Of a DNA stretch of 64,000 bases, positions 51,789 through 61,300 are shown one piece after another. The translations under genes and the position numbers were made by a program. Origin of the DNA: an uncultured Bryobacteraceae bacterium (GTDB lineage Bacteria; Acidobacteriota; Terriglobia; Bryobacterales; Bryobacteraceae); contig CALJAM010000006.1 in the NCBI GenBank assembly GCA_938027685.1, positions 62,001 to 126,000 of the forward strand, written 5' to 3'. How positions within the stretch are numbered: the stretch's first letter is position 1; each line of letters starts with the position of its first letter. The notes beneath the pieces were generated by a model that saw only the letters and a list, made by a program, of their open reading frames with translations, did no database searches and was not told the DNA's origin.

Positions 51789-52579
51789 GCTCGCCGCAGA
51801 ACACGCCTGTCATCGTTGTCCGCAAGAAACGTGGACACGGAGGCCATCATGGCGGCGCCTGGAAAGTGGCCTACGCGGACTTCGTCACCGCCATGATGGC
51901 TCTATTCATCGTGCTGTGGCTGCTGGCCAGCGACGAGAAAGTGCGCAAGGCGGTAGGCGGTTACTTCCAGGATCCCACGGGTAAAGGCAACCTCATGGGC
52001 ACTACCCTTAGCGGCACCGGCGACGGCCTGGCGCTCAAACGCGAAGACATGGACAACCTCAAGGACAAGCTCCAGCAAGCGTTACAACAATCGGTCAAAC
52101 TCGAGCGCGTGCGTCAGAACGTACAGATCACCGTCACCGCCGAGGGTCTGCGCATTGAATTGCTCGAGGACGAGAAAGGCGTGTTCTTCGAAAGCGGAAG
52201 CGCGAAGCCTACTCCCAACGGTGAGGAGCTCATCATCCGGCTGGCCCAGGAGCTGGGTCAGTTACCCAACAAGGTCTACCTGGAAGGTCATACCGACGCC
52301 CGGCCGTTCAGCGGGGGTGGCGACTACACCAACTGGGAGCTCTCGGCTGACCGCGCCAACGCGGCGCGCCGCATCATGCAGGCCCACGGCCTCCGCCCCG
52401 ACCAGGTCGCGCAAATCCGCGGATACGCCGACCAACGGCTCCGCCTCCCCCAAGAGCCCACCCACCCCTCTAACCGACGTATCTCCGTCATCGTGCAGTA
52501 TCTTGCGGCGCCACCGGAAAGCTCTGCGCCCGCCCCTCAAACCCAGTCGCCTCCTTCACCGGTCCGACTTGCGCACTAA
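51785..52579 (+). CDS. motB: Flagellar motor stator protein MotB
   Basis: A 264-residue stator subunit: a basic N-terminus, then HGGAWKVAYADFVTAMMALFIVLWLL with the proton-carrying Asp in YADF, a periplasmic linker with plug-like VGGYFQDP, and an OmpA-type peptidoglycan-binding domain (FFESGSAKPTPNGEELIIRLAQEL...VYLEGHTDARPF...NWELSADRANAARRIM...RGYADQRLRLPQEPTHPSNRRISVIV). It is coupled to motA through an ATGA overlap. Confidence 0.93.
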   Translation: MSSPQNTPVIVVRKKRGHGGHHGGAWKVAYADFVTAMMALFIVLWLLASDEKVRKAVGGYFQDPTGKGNLMGTTLSGTGDGLALKREDMDNLKDKLQQALQQSVKLERVRQNVQITVTAEGLRIELLEDEKGVFFESGSAKPTPNGEELIIRLAQELGQLPNKVYLEGHTDARPFSGGGDYTNWELSADRANAARRIMQAHGLRPDQVAQIRGYADQRLRLPQEPTHPSNRRISVIVQYLAAPPESSAPAPQTQSPPSPVRLAH

Positions 52580-52592
52580 GAGTGGGTTGAAT

Positions 52593-52630
52593 AAGCCCTT
52601 CAGGCTTGACTGTCGAGACTTACTAAGTCT
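52593..52630. repeat. Two small hairpins after motB
   Basis: AAGCC-CTTCA-GGCTT (52593-52607) and AGACTT-ACT-AAGTCT (52616-52630) are two perfect short inverted repeats in the 132-base gap between motB and the convergent DHDPS-like gene. Neither has a T-run, so intrinsic termination is uncertain. Confidence 0.4.
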
Positions 52631-52711
52631 TGCAAGCGATTAAACTCGGAAGGGGTAACACAGCAGCACGCCGGGGCGTCGCCGGGCCGGCACGAATTTA
52701 TCGACAAACTC

Positions 52712-53737
52712 CTAGCGCAGCCACTCGTGCAGATGCTCGCGCACGAAGTCGTCGTCATTCAGGTGCGGATAGGCCCGGCAGACGCGATCGATCTCCTCCA
52801 TCTGCCCCGGCGACAGATCTTCCGCCGGGTCGAGGCACCAGCGCCCCGCCATCAAGCCCTGACGCCTGAGAATTTCGTGGATCCCAGCGATGCAGCCGCG
52901 AAAGTTGTTGGCGGCATCGAACAAGGCTGCGTTGGCGTCGGTGATCTGCGCTGCCAGCGTCAGCAATTCGCCCGTGAGGGGCTCCTCTCCACGCATGACG
53001 CGGTGGGCGCGCTCGAGCTGCTCCACAGCCCGGCGCGTCCAGCAGGCCCAGTGGCCAAGCAATCCCCCCACGATGCGACACCGCACGCCATTGCCGAAGC
53101 GGAACTCCGTCAGCAGGTCCACCAGGATCGAATCGTCGTTGCCCGTGTAGAGCGCAATCTCGCCCGCCCGCCCGGACTCGGCCACGGCGCGAACTACGTC
53201 GAGGGTCTGGTAACGGTTGAACGGTGCGATTTTGACGGCCACCACATTGTCGATTTCGGCGAACCGGCGCCAGAAGCGGTACGGCAGCAGACGGCCGCCC
53301 ACCGCGGGCTGCAGATAAAAGCCGAAGACGGGCAGGACCGCCGCGACCGCGCGCACGTGGTCCAGCAGCTCATCGACGTCGGCGTCCTGGAGCGCCCCGA
53401 GACTGAGCAGAACCGCGTCGTAGCCGCACCGCGCGGCAAATTCGGCCTCGCGCACCGCCTGCTGCGTGGGACCGACGACGCCCGCCACTTTCACGCATTC
53501 GCGGCCGCGCAGCTCCTCCATCGTGAGTTCGAGCAGCGGCTGGAAGAGCCCGACCTTGGGATCGCGTATGGCGAACTGGGTGGTGTGAACGCCGATGGCC
53601 ACGCCCCCGGCCCCCGCCGCGAGGTAGTACCGCGTCAGAGCGCGCTGCCGTCGCTCGTCGAGCTTGCGCTCCGCCGTCAGCGCCAGCGGGTGGGCCGGAA
53701 TCACCGTACCGCGTCGGAGAATCTCACGCCACGTCAT
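52712..53737 (-). CDS. Dihydrodipicolinate synthase (DHDPS/NAL) family protein
   Basis: A 341-residue TIM-barrel aldolase of the DHDPS/N-acetylneuraminate lyase superfamily. GAGGVAIGVHTTQFAI marks the pyruvate/carboxylate-binding loop region, FGFYLQPAVGG the tyrosine strand, and VVAVKIAPFNRYQTLDVVRA the Schiff-base lysine strand. It is longer than lysine-pathway DapA (about 295) and diverged, so a sugar-acid aldolase or lyase role is more likely than lysine synthesis. It lies eight bases after the epimerase gene in a three-gene operon. Confidence 0.82.
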   Translation of the reverse strand: MTWREILRRGTVIPAHPLALTAERKLDERRQRALTRYYLAAGAGGVAIGVHTTQFAIRDPKVGLFQPLLELTMEELRGRECVKVAGVVGPTQQAVREAEFAARCGYDAVLLSLGALQDADVDELLDHVRAVAAVLPVFGFYLQPAVGGRLLPYRFWRRFAEIDNVVAVKIAPFNRYQTLDVVRAVAESGRAGEIALYTGNDDSILVDLLTEFRFGNGVRCRIVGGLLGHWACWTRRAVEQLERAHRVMRGEEPLTGELLTLAAQITDANAALFDAANNFRGCIAGIHEILRRQGLMAGRWCLDPAEDLSPGQMEEIDRVCRAYPHLNDDDFVREHLHEWLR

Positions 53738-53745
53738 CTTCCCAC

Positions 53746-54771
53746 TCAGAATTTCCCGTCCCGGACTTCAAAGTGAGTCGGCTTGTCCCAGAGCACGCCG
53801 CCCGAACGGATCCACTCGCTCACCCACTCGATCATCTGCTCGAGCGTGACCTCCGGGTAGCCGAACAGCAGGTGGCAGCGCGAGGCGTCGCTGAGCAGCG
53901 CGGTGGGAGCCTCCGTCCCTTCAAAAACGGGCTCGACGCCGAAACGCTCGCCGAATTTGCGGGCCAGCGAGCGGACGGAGACCGTCTCGGGACCGGTCAC
54001 GTTGAGCACAGCCGGCGGGGACTGACACAGGCCCAAGGCCCGCAACGCCACCGAATTGGCGTCGCCTTGCCAGATGACGTTCACCATCCCCATCGCGAGG
54101 TTCACCGGTCGTCGCTCGTAGACCTTGCGGGCAATGTCCACCAGCACGCCGTACCGCAGGTCAATCGCGTAGTTGAGTCGCAGCAGCGCTACCGGCGTGC
54201 CGTAACGGGCCGAGAAGTACTCGAACATGCGCTCGCGTCCCAGCACCGACTGTGCGTACTCGCCCACCGGCTCGGGCGCCGTGGCCTCGGTTGGCCCCCC
54301 GTGAAGGACGGGCACCAGCGGGTAGACGTTGCCGCTTGAAAAGGCCACGATGCGGGACCGCCGGAACCGGTCGGCCACACGTCCCGGGAGGTAGGTGTTC
54401 AGCGCCCACGTCAGGTACTCGTTGCCTGTGGTGCCGAACTTCCGCGCAGCCATGTAGATGACGTTTGGGAAGTCGGGCAGCGCGCGAAGCTGCTCATCAT
54501 CGAGCAGGTCCGCAGTGATCGTTTCCACGCCTGCCGCTTCCAGTTCCTGGCGCACGCGTGGGTTGGAAAACCGCGCCACGCCGACGATCCGCTTGCGAAC
54601 GCCGGCCTGCTCGGCGGCCCGCCGCGCCCGTCGCGCCAGGCTGGGCCCCATCTTGCCGGCCACACCCAGGATCAACAGATCGCCTTCCAGCTCGCGCAGG
54701 AAAGCCACATCGGCCGGGCTGGGCCGCGAGAGACGTTCCTCGAGTTCGACCTCGCTGCGGATCGCGGTCAT
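53746..54771 (-). CDS. NAD-dependent epimerase/dehydratase family protein
   Basis: A 341-residue extended SDR. The nucleotide-binding motif is LLILGVAGKMGPSLARRA; RIVAFSSGNVYPLV carries the serine strand; instead of a clear YxxxK the following region reads EYAQSVLGRERMFEYF, so the catalytic Tyr-Lys pair is altered (Tyr present, Lys replaced by Arg). The substrate is unknown. The track ORF to 55191 is a frame shadow of the adenosine kinase gene; ATG 54771 overlaps that gene's stop by four bases. Confidence 0.85.
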   Translation of the reverse strand: MTAIRSEVELEERLSRPSPADVAFLRELEGDLLILGVAGKMGPSLARRARRAAEQAGVRKRIVGVARFSNPRVRQELEAAGVETITADLLDDEQLRALPDFPNVIYMAARKFGTTGNEYLTWALNTYLPGRVADRFRRSRIVAFSSGNVYPLVPVLHGGPTEATAPEPVGEYAQSVLGRERMFEYFSARYGTPVALLRLNYAIDLRYGVLVDIARKVYERRPVNLAMGMVNVIWQGDANSVALRALGLCQSPPAVLNVTGPETVSVRSLARKFGERFGVEPVFEGTEAPTALLSDASRCHLLFGYPEVTLEQMIEWVSEWIRSGGVLWDKPTHFEVRDGKF

Positions 54772-55250
54772 CGCTTGTAGCCGATTTTGCGGAGCAGCTC
54801 GTGACGCCAAGCCCGCCCCGCCTCGTCCTCGACGCCTTTCGGCGAGGATCCGTCCACCACGCCCAGCACGCCGCGCCCCTGCTCGGTCTCCGCTACGATG
54901 ACCTCGACCGGATTGGCCGTGGCGCAGAAAATCGAACAGACCTCGGGAACCTCTTTGATCCGCCCCAGGACGTTGATGGGGTAGCCCTCGCGCAAGGCGA
55001 TGACGAACGTGTGGCCCGCTCCGATGGCCTGCGCGTTGCGACACGCCAGCGCCTTCAGATCCTCGTCGTTTCCCTCCAGGCGTGTAAGGCAAGCGCCCGA
55101 AGCTTCGTTGAACGCGATGCCGAACTTCATCTGAGGGACCGTGTTCACGATGGCTTCGTAAAGGTCCTCCACCGTCTTGATGAAATGGCATTGCCCGACG
55201 ATGATGTTGCCGCCCTCAGGGATCTCCAGCCGAACCGCTTTCAACTCCAT
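54768..55250 (-). CDS. Adenosine-specific kinase-like protein (DUF355)
   Basis: A 160-residue protein with the DUF355 pattern from end to end: MELKAVRLEIPEGGNIIVGQCHFIKTVEDLYEAIVNTVPQMKFGIAFNEASGACLTRLEGND, then HTFVIALREGYPINVLGRIKEVPEVCSIFCATANPVEVIVAETEQGRGVLGVVDG and a terminal RHELLRKIGYK. Members are annotated as adenosine-specific kinases after an archaeal example. ATG 55250 is the family start; the track start 55337 is too long. Its operon partners are the epimerase and aldolase genes, an unexplained combination. Confidence 0.9.
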   Translation of the reverse strand: MELKAVRLEIPEGGNIIVGQCHFIKTVEDLYEAIVNTVPQMKFGIAFNEASGACLTRLEGNDEDLKALACRNAQAIGAGHTFVIALREGYPINVLGRIKEVPEVCSIFCATANPVEVIVAETEQGRGVLGVVDGSSPKGVEDEAGRAWRHELLRKIGYKR

Positions 55251-55374
55251 AGCGCCGAATAGGATACTACGCGGGGCGACCTCGGGGAGCCGTTGCCTCC
55301 CGGCCTGAAGAACTGTTACACTGAGAAACGACCGCATGCCCGCGGCGCGCGGGCCCTTTCAGGAGCACGGTTCC

Positions 55375-55566
55375 ATGGCCAGAGTTTGCGAGATCTGCGG
55401 GAAACGCCCCATGACCGGACACCGCATCAGTCACGCCCACAACGTGACCAAGCGGCGCTTCTATCCCAATCTCCAGCGTGTCCGGGCAGTGGTTAACGGG
55501 ACGACCAGGCGGATTCGGGTTTGCACTTCCTGCTTGCGCAGCGGCCGCGTACAGAAGGCCGTCTGA
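55375..55566 (+). CDS. rpmB: 50S ribosomal protein L28
   Basis: A 63-residue L28 of the large ribosomal subunit. [37 protein letters not shown] and the end [18 protein letters not shown] are family-typical; the two CxxC pairs (CEIC, CTSC) mark the zinc-binding form. AGGAG ends eight bases before ATG 55375, a good Shine-Dalgarno sequence; the longer track ORF from 55336 is not supported. Confidence 0.96.
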   Translation: MARVCEICGKRPMTGHRISHAHNVTKRRFYPNLQRVRAVVNGTTRRIRVCTSCLRSGRVQKAV

Positions 55567-55690
55567 CCGCCCGGCTCCTATTGCGTAGGGCCCGGCTGGA
55601 AGAAACACGACAGCCAGCAAGGAAGCGATATTCTCCTACGCTGCGAAAGAAGGACTCTGCTTTTTGCGTCCCCAATTTTCACGACCGGAC

Positions 55691-56659
55691 ATGAATGGAC
55701 TGACGGTACTTGTATTGGCGGATCCCGGCGAACCCGAGTTGGCGCTGCTTGAAAGTTTGCCCGAGGGCACGCGCGTAGCCGCGGGCAAGGTCCCCGAAGC
55801 CTTCCAAAACCTTGCCCCCGAAGCCGACGTCATTCTCTCCTGGTTCGCCCCCCGTGAGCTGCTGCAGGCCGTCTGGAGCATTTCACCGCGCGTGCGATGG
55901 GTGCATAGCGCCAGCGCCGGCGTCGAGAATGTTCTGTTTCCCGCCCTGATCGAAAGTGACGTCCCGGTGACCAACGGCCGCGGACTCTACAGCGATTCCC
56001 TGGCCGAGTTCGTGCTCGGTGCGGTGCTCTTCTTTGCGAAGAACTTCAAGCGCATGCTGAACAGCCAGCGGGCCGGGCGCTGGGATCCCTTCGAGGTCGA
56101 ACTTATCGAGGGGAAATGGCTTGGCATCCTTGGCTACGGCGACATCGGTCGCGCCGTCGCGCGCCGTGCCCGCGCTTTCGGCATGAGGATCGCCGCTTTA
56201 CGACGCCGCGTCGAACCGGGCCAGGGCGACCCCGTGGTGGAACGTCTGCTGGGGCCTGCCGAGCTCGGCGAACTCCTCTCGCTTAGCGACTACCTCGCCG
56301 TGGCACTGCCGTTGACGCCCTTGACGCGCGGCCTGATCGGCGAGGCCGAGCTGGCCCGGATGAAACCCCATGCCGTCATCATCAACGTAGGACGCGGCGC
56401 CGTCATCGACGAGAACGCTCTGGTTTCCGCGCTTTCCAGCGGCCGTCTGCGCGGCGCCGCGCTGGACGTCTTCGAGCGCGAACCGCTCCCGACGAACCAC
56501 CCCTTCTTCCGCCTGGACAACGTACTGCTTTCGCCGCACTGCGCCGACCACTTCCCCGGTTGGAAACGCCGCGCCATGGAGTTCTTCCTGGAGAACTTCG
56601 AGCGCTTCCGTCTCGGCTTGCCCCTGCGTAACCTCGTAGACAAGCGGGCCGGCTACTAA
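55691..56659 (+). CDS. D-2-hydroxyacid dehydrogenase family protein
   Basis: A 322-residue NAD-dependent dehydrogenase. The substrate domain contains WVHSASAGVENVL; the nucleotide motif is LGILGYGDIGRAVARRARAFGM; VIINVGRGAVIDENAL holds the catalytic Arg, DVFEREPLP the Glu, and LLSPHCADHF the His. The natural hydroxyacid is unknown (phosphoglycerate, glyoxylate and others use the same fold). ATG 55691 begins at the first strand; the track start at 55664 adds a few non-conserved residues. Confidence 0.9.
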   Translation: MNGLTVLVLADPGEPELALLESLPEGTRVAAGKVPEAFQNLAPEADVILSWFAPRELLQAVWSISPRVRWVHSASAGVENVLFPALIESDVPVTNGRGLYSDSLAEFVLGAVLFFAKNFKRMLNSQRAGRWDPFEVELIEGKWLGILGYGDIGRAVARRARAFGMRIAALRRRVEPGQGDPVVERLLGPAELGELLSLSDYLAVALPLTPLTRGLIGEAELARMKPHAVIINVGRGAVIDENALVSALSSGRLRGAALDVFEREPLPTNHPFFRLDNVLLSPHCADHFPGWKRRAMEFFLENFERFRLGLPLRNLVDKRAGY

Positions 56660-56701
56660 GCGGGCTCGGGCCGTCCGCACCCGCGCCCGGCTGGAATTCG
56701 C

Positions 56702-56707
56702 GATAAT
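56702..56707 (+). promoter_or_regulatory. -10-like box, leaderless type, fucosidase gene
   Basis: GATAAT is followed by CGTGGCC (7 bases) and ATG 56715. There is no Shine-Dalgarno sequence between. Confidence 0.5.
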
Positions 56708-56714
56708 CGTGGCC

Positions 56715-58001
56715 ATGCGGCTCGAGTGCATCCTACTGCTCTTTGCACTGGGTATCGACCTGACGGCTCAAACCTACCGCCCTTCGCCCGAAAACCTCAA
56801 GGCCCGCGAGTGGTTCCAAGACGCAAAGTTCGGCATGTTCATTCACTGGGGCGTCTACAGCGTCCTGGGCGATGGCGAATGGGTAATGCACAACCGAAAA
56901 ATGACCATCGCCGAATACGAGAAGCTTGCGCCCAAGTTCAACCCGACGGAATTCAACCCCGCCGAATGGGTCGCCCTGGCCAAAGAAGCGGGCATGCGCT
57001 ACATCACTTTCACCAGCAAGCATCACGACGGCTTCGCAATGTGGGGCACCAAACAAAGTCGTTGGAACATCGTTGATGCTACGCCTTATCGCAGGGATGT
57101 GGTCAAGATGCTTGCCGAGGAATGTCAGCGGCAGGGCATCAAGCTCTTCCTCTACCATTCGCACCTCGACTGGCACCATCCCGATTACTTCCCGCGTGGT
57201 CGCACGGGCCAGTACTCCGGTCGGCCGGAGACCGGCAACTGGTACCGGTATCTCGATTACCTCGATGCGCAACTCGAAGAACTGCTGACCAACTACGGTC
57301 CCATTGCCGGAATCTGGTTCGACGGCTGGTGGGACAAGCCCGACGCCGACTGGCGCCTTGGGAAAACTTACTCGCTGATCCACCGCCTGCAGCCGGGGGC
57401 GCTCATCGGAAACAATCATCACCGTCGGCCCTTCGAGGGCGAGGATTTCCAGATGTTCGAAAAAGACCTTCCCGGGCACAATACCGCCGGTTTCAACGCA
57501 GAAGCTGAGATCGGGGCCTTGCCGCTCGAAACCTGCGACACCATCAATCGATCCTGGGGCTACAACGCAAAGGACAACCGCTACAAGAGCGTTCCCGAGC
57601 TAGTCCATTACCTCGTCCGCGCTGCGGGTTACAACGCGAATTTCCTACTTAACGTCGGGCCCATGCCCAACGGCAAGATTCAGCCGGAGTTCGTCGAGCG
57701 CCTCCGCGGCGTCGGACAATGGTTGCGCGAAAACGGCGAATCGATTTTTGGAACGCGCGGCGGTCCGGTTCCCCCACGGCCGTGGGGCGTCACCACGCGC
57801 AAGGCGGACAAGGTCTACGTTCACGTCCTCGACTGGCCGGACGAGTGGCTGGCCCTGCCGGACATTCCGGGCATCCGCACCGCCCGCGCCTTCCCGCGGG
57901 GGACGCCGGTGGTCTTTCGTCGCGTCGAAGGGGGCCTGTTGCTTCGGCTCGCAAACGAAATCCGAAATCCCGTGGATACCATCGTCGTATTGGAGCCTTA
58001 A
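56715..58001 (+). CDS. Alpha-L-fucosidase, GH29
   Basis: A 428-residue exported glycoside hydrolase that removes alpha-L-fucose by a retaining mechanism. Signal peptide MRLECILLLFALGIDLTAQ. GH29 motifs: KFGMFIHWGVYSV, ITFTSKHHDGFAMW, FLYHSHLDWHHPDY, and the nucleophile D203 in GIWFDGWWD. Near the C-terminus FLLNVGPMPNGKIQPEFVERLRGVGQWLRENGESIFGTRGGP is typical, followed by a short beta domain. ATG 56715 is preferred to the GTG 56709 of the track. The next gene encodes a large TonB-type receptor, so glycan capture and hydrolysis may be linked. Confidence 0.93.
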   Translation: MRLECILLLFALGIDLTAQTYRPSPENLKAREWFQDAKFGMFIHWGVYSVLGDGEWVMHNRKMTIAEYEKLAPKFNPTEFNPAEWVALAKEAGMRYITFTSKHHDGFAMWGTKQSRWNIVDATPYRRDVVKMLAEECQRQGIKLFLYHSHLDWHHPDYFPRGRTGQYSGRPETGNWYRYLDYLDAQLEELLTNYGPIAGIWFDGWWDKPDADWRLGKTYSLIHRLQPGALIGNNHHRRPFEGEDFQMFEKDLPGHNTAGFNAEAEIGALPLETCDTINRSWGYNAKDNRYKSVPELVHYLVRAAGYNANFLLNVGPMPNGKIQPEFVERLRGVGQWLRENGESIFGTRGGPVPPRPWGVTTRKADKVYVHVLDWPDEWLALPDIPGIRTARAFPRGTPVVFRRVEGGLLLRLANEIRNPVDTIVVLEP

Positions 58002-58337
58002 CCGGAGGCCGCTGATCTGTGCGCCGGTGCCGGCGTGGATCGAGCGTGCTGCGCTCCCGCGAGCTGCTACGGTCGCGCGCGGCTGTCTGTCCTTCCCAGT
58101 CAGCGCGGTTCGTTATGAGCAGGCGGCGCGCGCGGATCGCTATTGTCGGCTGGGCGCACTGCGGATAACCGGCTACCTGACCGATGGTCGCCGGCTTCGG
58201 CGCAGGCCGGCCCGTCGTCAGCGTCGAAACCTCGCTCCGGCCGGGCGGTCCCGCCGGCACCTCTTGACACCTCCCACCGCCCGTAATAGAATCATTACCG
58301 CGCGAAGCGCACGAGCAGCCTCAGGGAGGGTTGGGTC
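58002..58337. other. Intergenic region before the second TonB-type receptor
   Basis: This 336-base gap has no credible gene; the ORFs running into it on both strands are frame shadows of the flanking genes. Apart from the promoter at its 3' end, it holds only GC-rich imperfect inverted repeats (for example GCCGGGCGG...CCCGCCGGC) without a T-run. Confidence 0.6.
58264..58292 (+). promoter_or_regulatory. Consensus promoter of the second TonB-type receptor gene
   Basis: A perfect TTGACA (58264-58269) and TAGAAT (58287-58292) are separated by 17 bases. The predicted leader is about 40 bases with AGGGAGGG ahead of ATG 58338. Confidence 0.8.
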
Positions 58338-61300
58338 ATGGCAGGAAAACTTTCGAGGCTTTGGATACACGCCTGTTTGCTTGCTGTCGGGTCCTGGGCC
58401 CAGGATACTGCCGCGTTGACCGGCACCGTCACCGACCCGACGGGCGCCGTCGTGGTGGGCGCTCAGGTCACTATCACAAACCTGGCTACAGGAGTCACCC
58501 TGAAAACGGAAACCAATGCGGAAGGAATCTATCGTGCTCCCTTCCTTCGGCCGGGAACATACCGCGTGACGATCGCCGCGCCGGGTTTTAAACGCTTTGT
58601 GCGCGACAACGTCACCTTGAGCGTAGGAGCCGCCGTTCCGGTCAACGCCGTTCTGGAGGTCGGAACGGTCACTGACGTCATCGAGGTGACCGCAGCCGTC
58701 CCGCTTCTGGAAACCGAAACCTCCTCCACCGGCACGCTGGTCAAAGGCGACTATTTCTACCGGATGCCGCTGTACCAGCGGCATGTGCGTTCCATCCTCT
58801 ACCTGACCCCGGGCGTCAACGTAGCCGGCTTTGGCTGGGGCGGCTCCTTGTCGAGCTTCCGCATCAGCGGCAATACCGCAGACCGCATCGGCTTCTTCGA
58901 GGACGGCATGTACGGCGTCCAGCCGATCGGCTTCAACACCACCGATACCATCCAGAACACCATCGAAGAAATCAAGGTGCTCACGACTGCGCTGCCGGCC
59001 GAGTACGGCCATTCAGCAGGGGGCGCCATCGTTGTAGTCAAGAAGACCGGGACCAACGAGTTCCACGGCCTGATTTCCGAGCTCGCCCGGACCAGCCCCA
59101 TGCAGCACCGGCGGTTCTTCCAGCTGGAAACCTTCAAGCAGGCGGGCAGTACCCTGCTCTTCATGCAGCCGGACGCCAACGTCAGCGGACCGGTCTTCAT
59201 ACCCAAGCTCTATGACGGCCGCAACCGGACGTTTTTCCTGTTCGCCTGGCAGAAGCTGATCGAGAAGCAGTCCCAACAGAGGATGTACACTGTGCCCACA
59301 CCTGAGGAGCTCAACGGCGACTTCAGCTATCAGGGCTCGGGAATCGCGCCCTATCCCATCTACGATCCGCGCACGACGCGCCTCGTGGACGGCCAGTGGT
59401 TCCGCGATCCGTTCCCCGGTAACATCATCCCCAAGAGCTCCTGGGACCCGGTAGCTCGCAACATTCTGGCCCAGAACATATGGGTTCAGCCTAACCGCCG
59501 AGGCACGGCCACGCCCACCGGTTGGGTCGATAACTTCATGGCCATGCCTTACAAGAAGGTCTTCTGGAACAATTACTCCCTCCGCATGGATCATAATTTC
59601 AGCCCGGGCCTCAGGATGTTCTATAACTACAGCTACAACGACCGCTGGGAGCGATTGCCCGACCTGAGCATCCTCAACCCCGCCTTCGATGCTACGCGGC
59701 GCGCCACCGAGAACGCCTGGACTACGACCGGCCTAGGCCTCACCCACAGCCTGGGCCCCAGCGTGGTAAGCGAGTCTCGACTCACTTATTTCCGCTACAA
59801 GGCCTACACGCCGTCGCCGGCTTACGGCAAGGACTGGGGGAAACTCTTCGGCATTCCCAACATCGAGGCCGGGAGCATGCCGGAGATCACCGGCGTCCCC
59901 TACGTGGCCAACCCCGCAGTGGACGTGCAGGAGCACTTCAACTTTCGCCAGGATGTGAGCAAGCTTTACGGCCGGCACGCCTTCAAAACGGGCTATGACC
60001 TGCTGCGCGTCCGGCGGAACAACTACACCGTCACTAATAACGCGGGGGTTTTCACGCTCGCTCCCACCAGCGGCCTGTATCCCAACGGCGCGACGATACC
60101 CAACACCGGAGGCAACGACCTGACCCGCCTGCTCACGGGCGCGGTCTCCTCCGCGACTTTCACGGTGAACCTCCTCAGCAACCTGCCCCGAAACTGGATC
60201 CACAGCCTTTACTTCCAGGATGATTGGAAGGTTCTCCCCCGCCTCACCCTCAACTTGGGCGTTCGCTGGCAGGTGCAAAGCGTGATGAATAATAAGTACG
60301 GCCAACAGTCCAGCTTCGATCCCAATGCTCCCGACAACGTGGTGCCGGGCGCCCGAGGCGTCATTACGCACCCCAAGGTCCTGCACAATAAGGACTGGAA
60401 CAACTTCCAGCCGCGCCTCGGTCTGGCCTGGCAGCTGGCCGACAAGCTGGTGATCCGCAGCGGCTTCGCGGTGGCCACGGTGGACGAACGGTTGCCGGTA
60501 CCTCCCACCGAGGAGTACGGATCCATCACCGCGCGTATCGACACACCATCCGGCGACTACCGGCCGCGATTCGTCCTGAGTGCGGGCCCGCCCTTGCCCC
60601 TGCCCTGGCCGCAAATTCGGCCGGATGGAACCATCCCCTTCCTGGGCCGCAACTACGCCGCCCGCTCGGCAAGCTGGGTCGACCTCAACCGCAAAAGCCC
60701 CTATGTGATGAACTGGAACTTCGGCATCCAGTACAACTTCAGCAGCAACTACCTGCTCGAACTGACCTATATCGGCAACAGGGGCGTTAACGGCTTCGAG
60801 TCGCAGCAGGTGAACCAGGTGCCGTATGACTGGGCCTGGAATCTTTTGCAGACCAACCCGGCGGAGTTCAGCAAGCTGGAAGGGAATCCGCAAATTTATC
60901 GCCCGTTCCCGAATTTCGGGACCATCAACTTCCTGACCAACGGGGCTAACTCAATTTATCATTCGGGCACGATCAAACTGGAGAAGCGTTATTCGCGCGG
61001 CCTATCGTTCCTGACCTATTACACCTATTCGAAATCCATTGACAGCAGCACCAACAATCAGTTGATTCCTCGTCACGTAGATCGCGCAAGGAGTAGTTTC
61101 GACCGTACCCATCAGTACACGGGATCCATGAACTATGAGCTCCCCTTCGGCAAGGGACGCAGGTGGCTGAATCGCGGCGGCCTCTGGGATGCCGTGTTCG
61201 GCGGCTACGACATGGTCTTCATTTACCGGATCGCCAGCGGGGAACCGCTGACCTTCACCTACGCCGGGAGTCCCTATAGATACATGCCCAGCAGCGTAGT

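Noticed and set aside
53746-55191. 481-residue ORF extending the epimerase gene
   Set aside because: The extra 140 residues are another frame of the adenosine-specific kinase-like gene; ATG 54771 overlaps its stop by ATGA.
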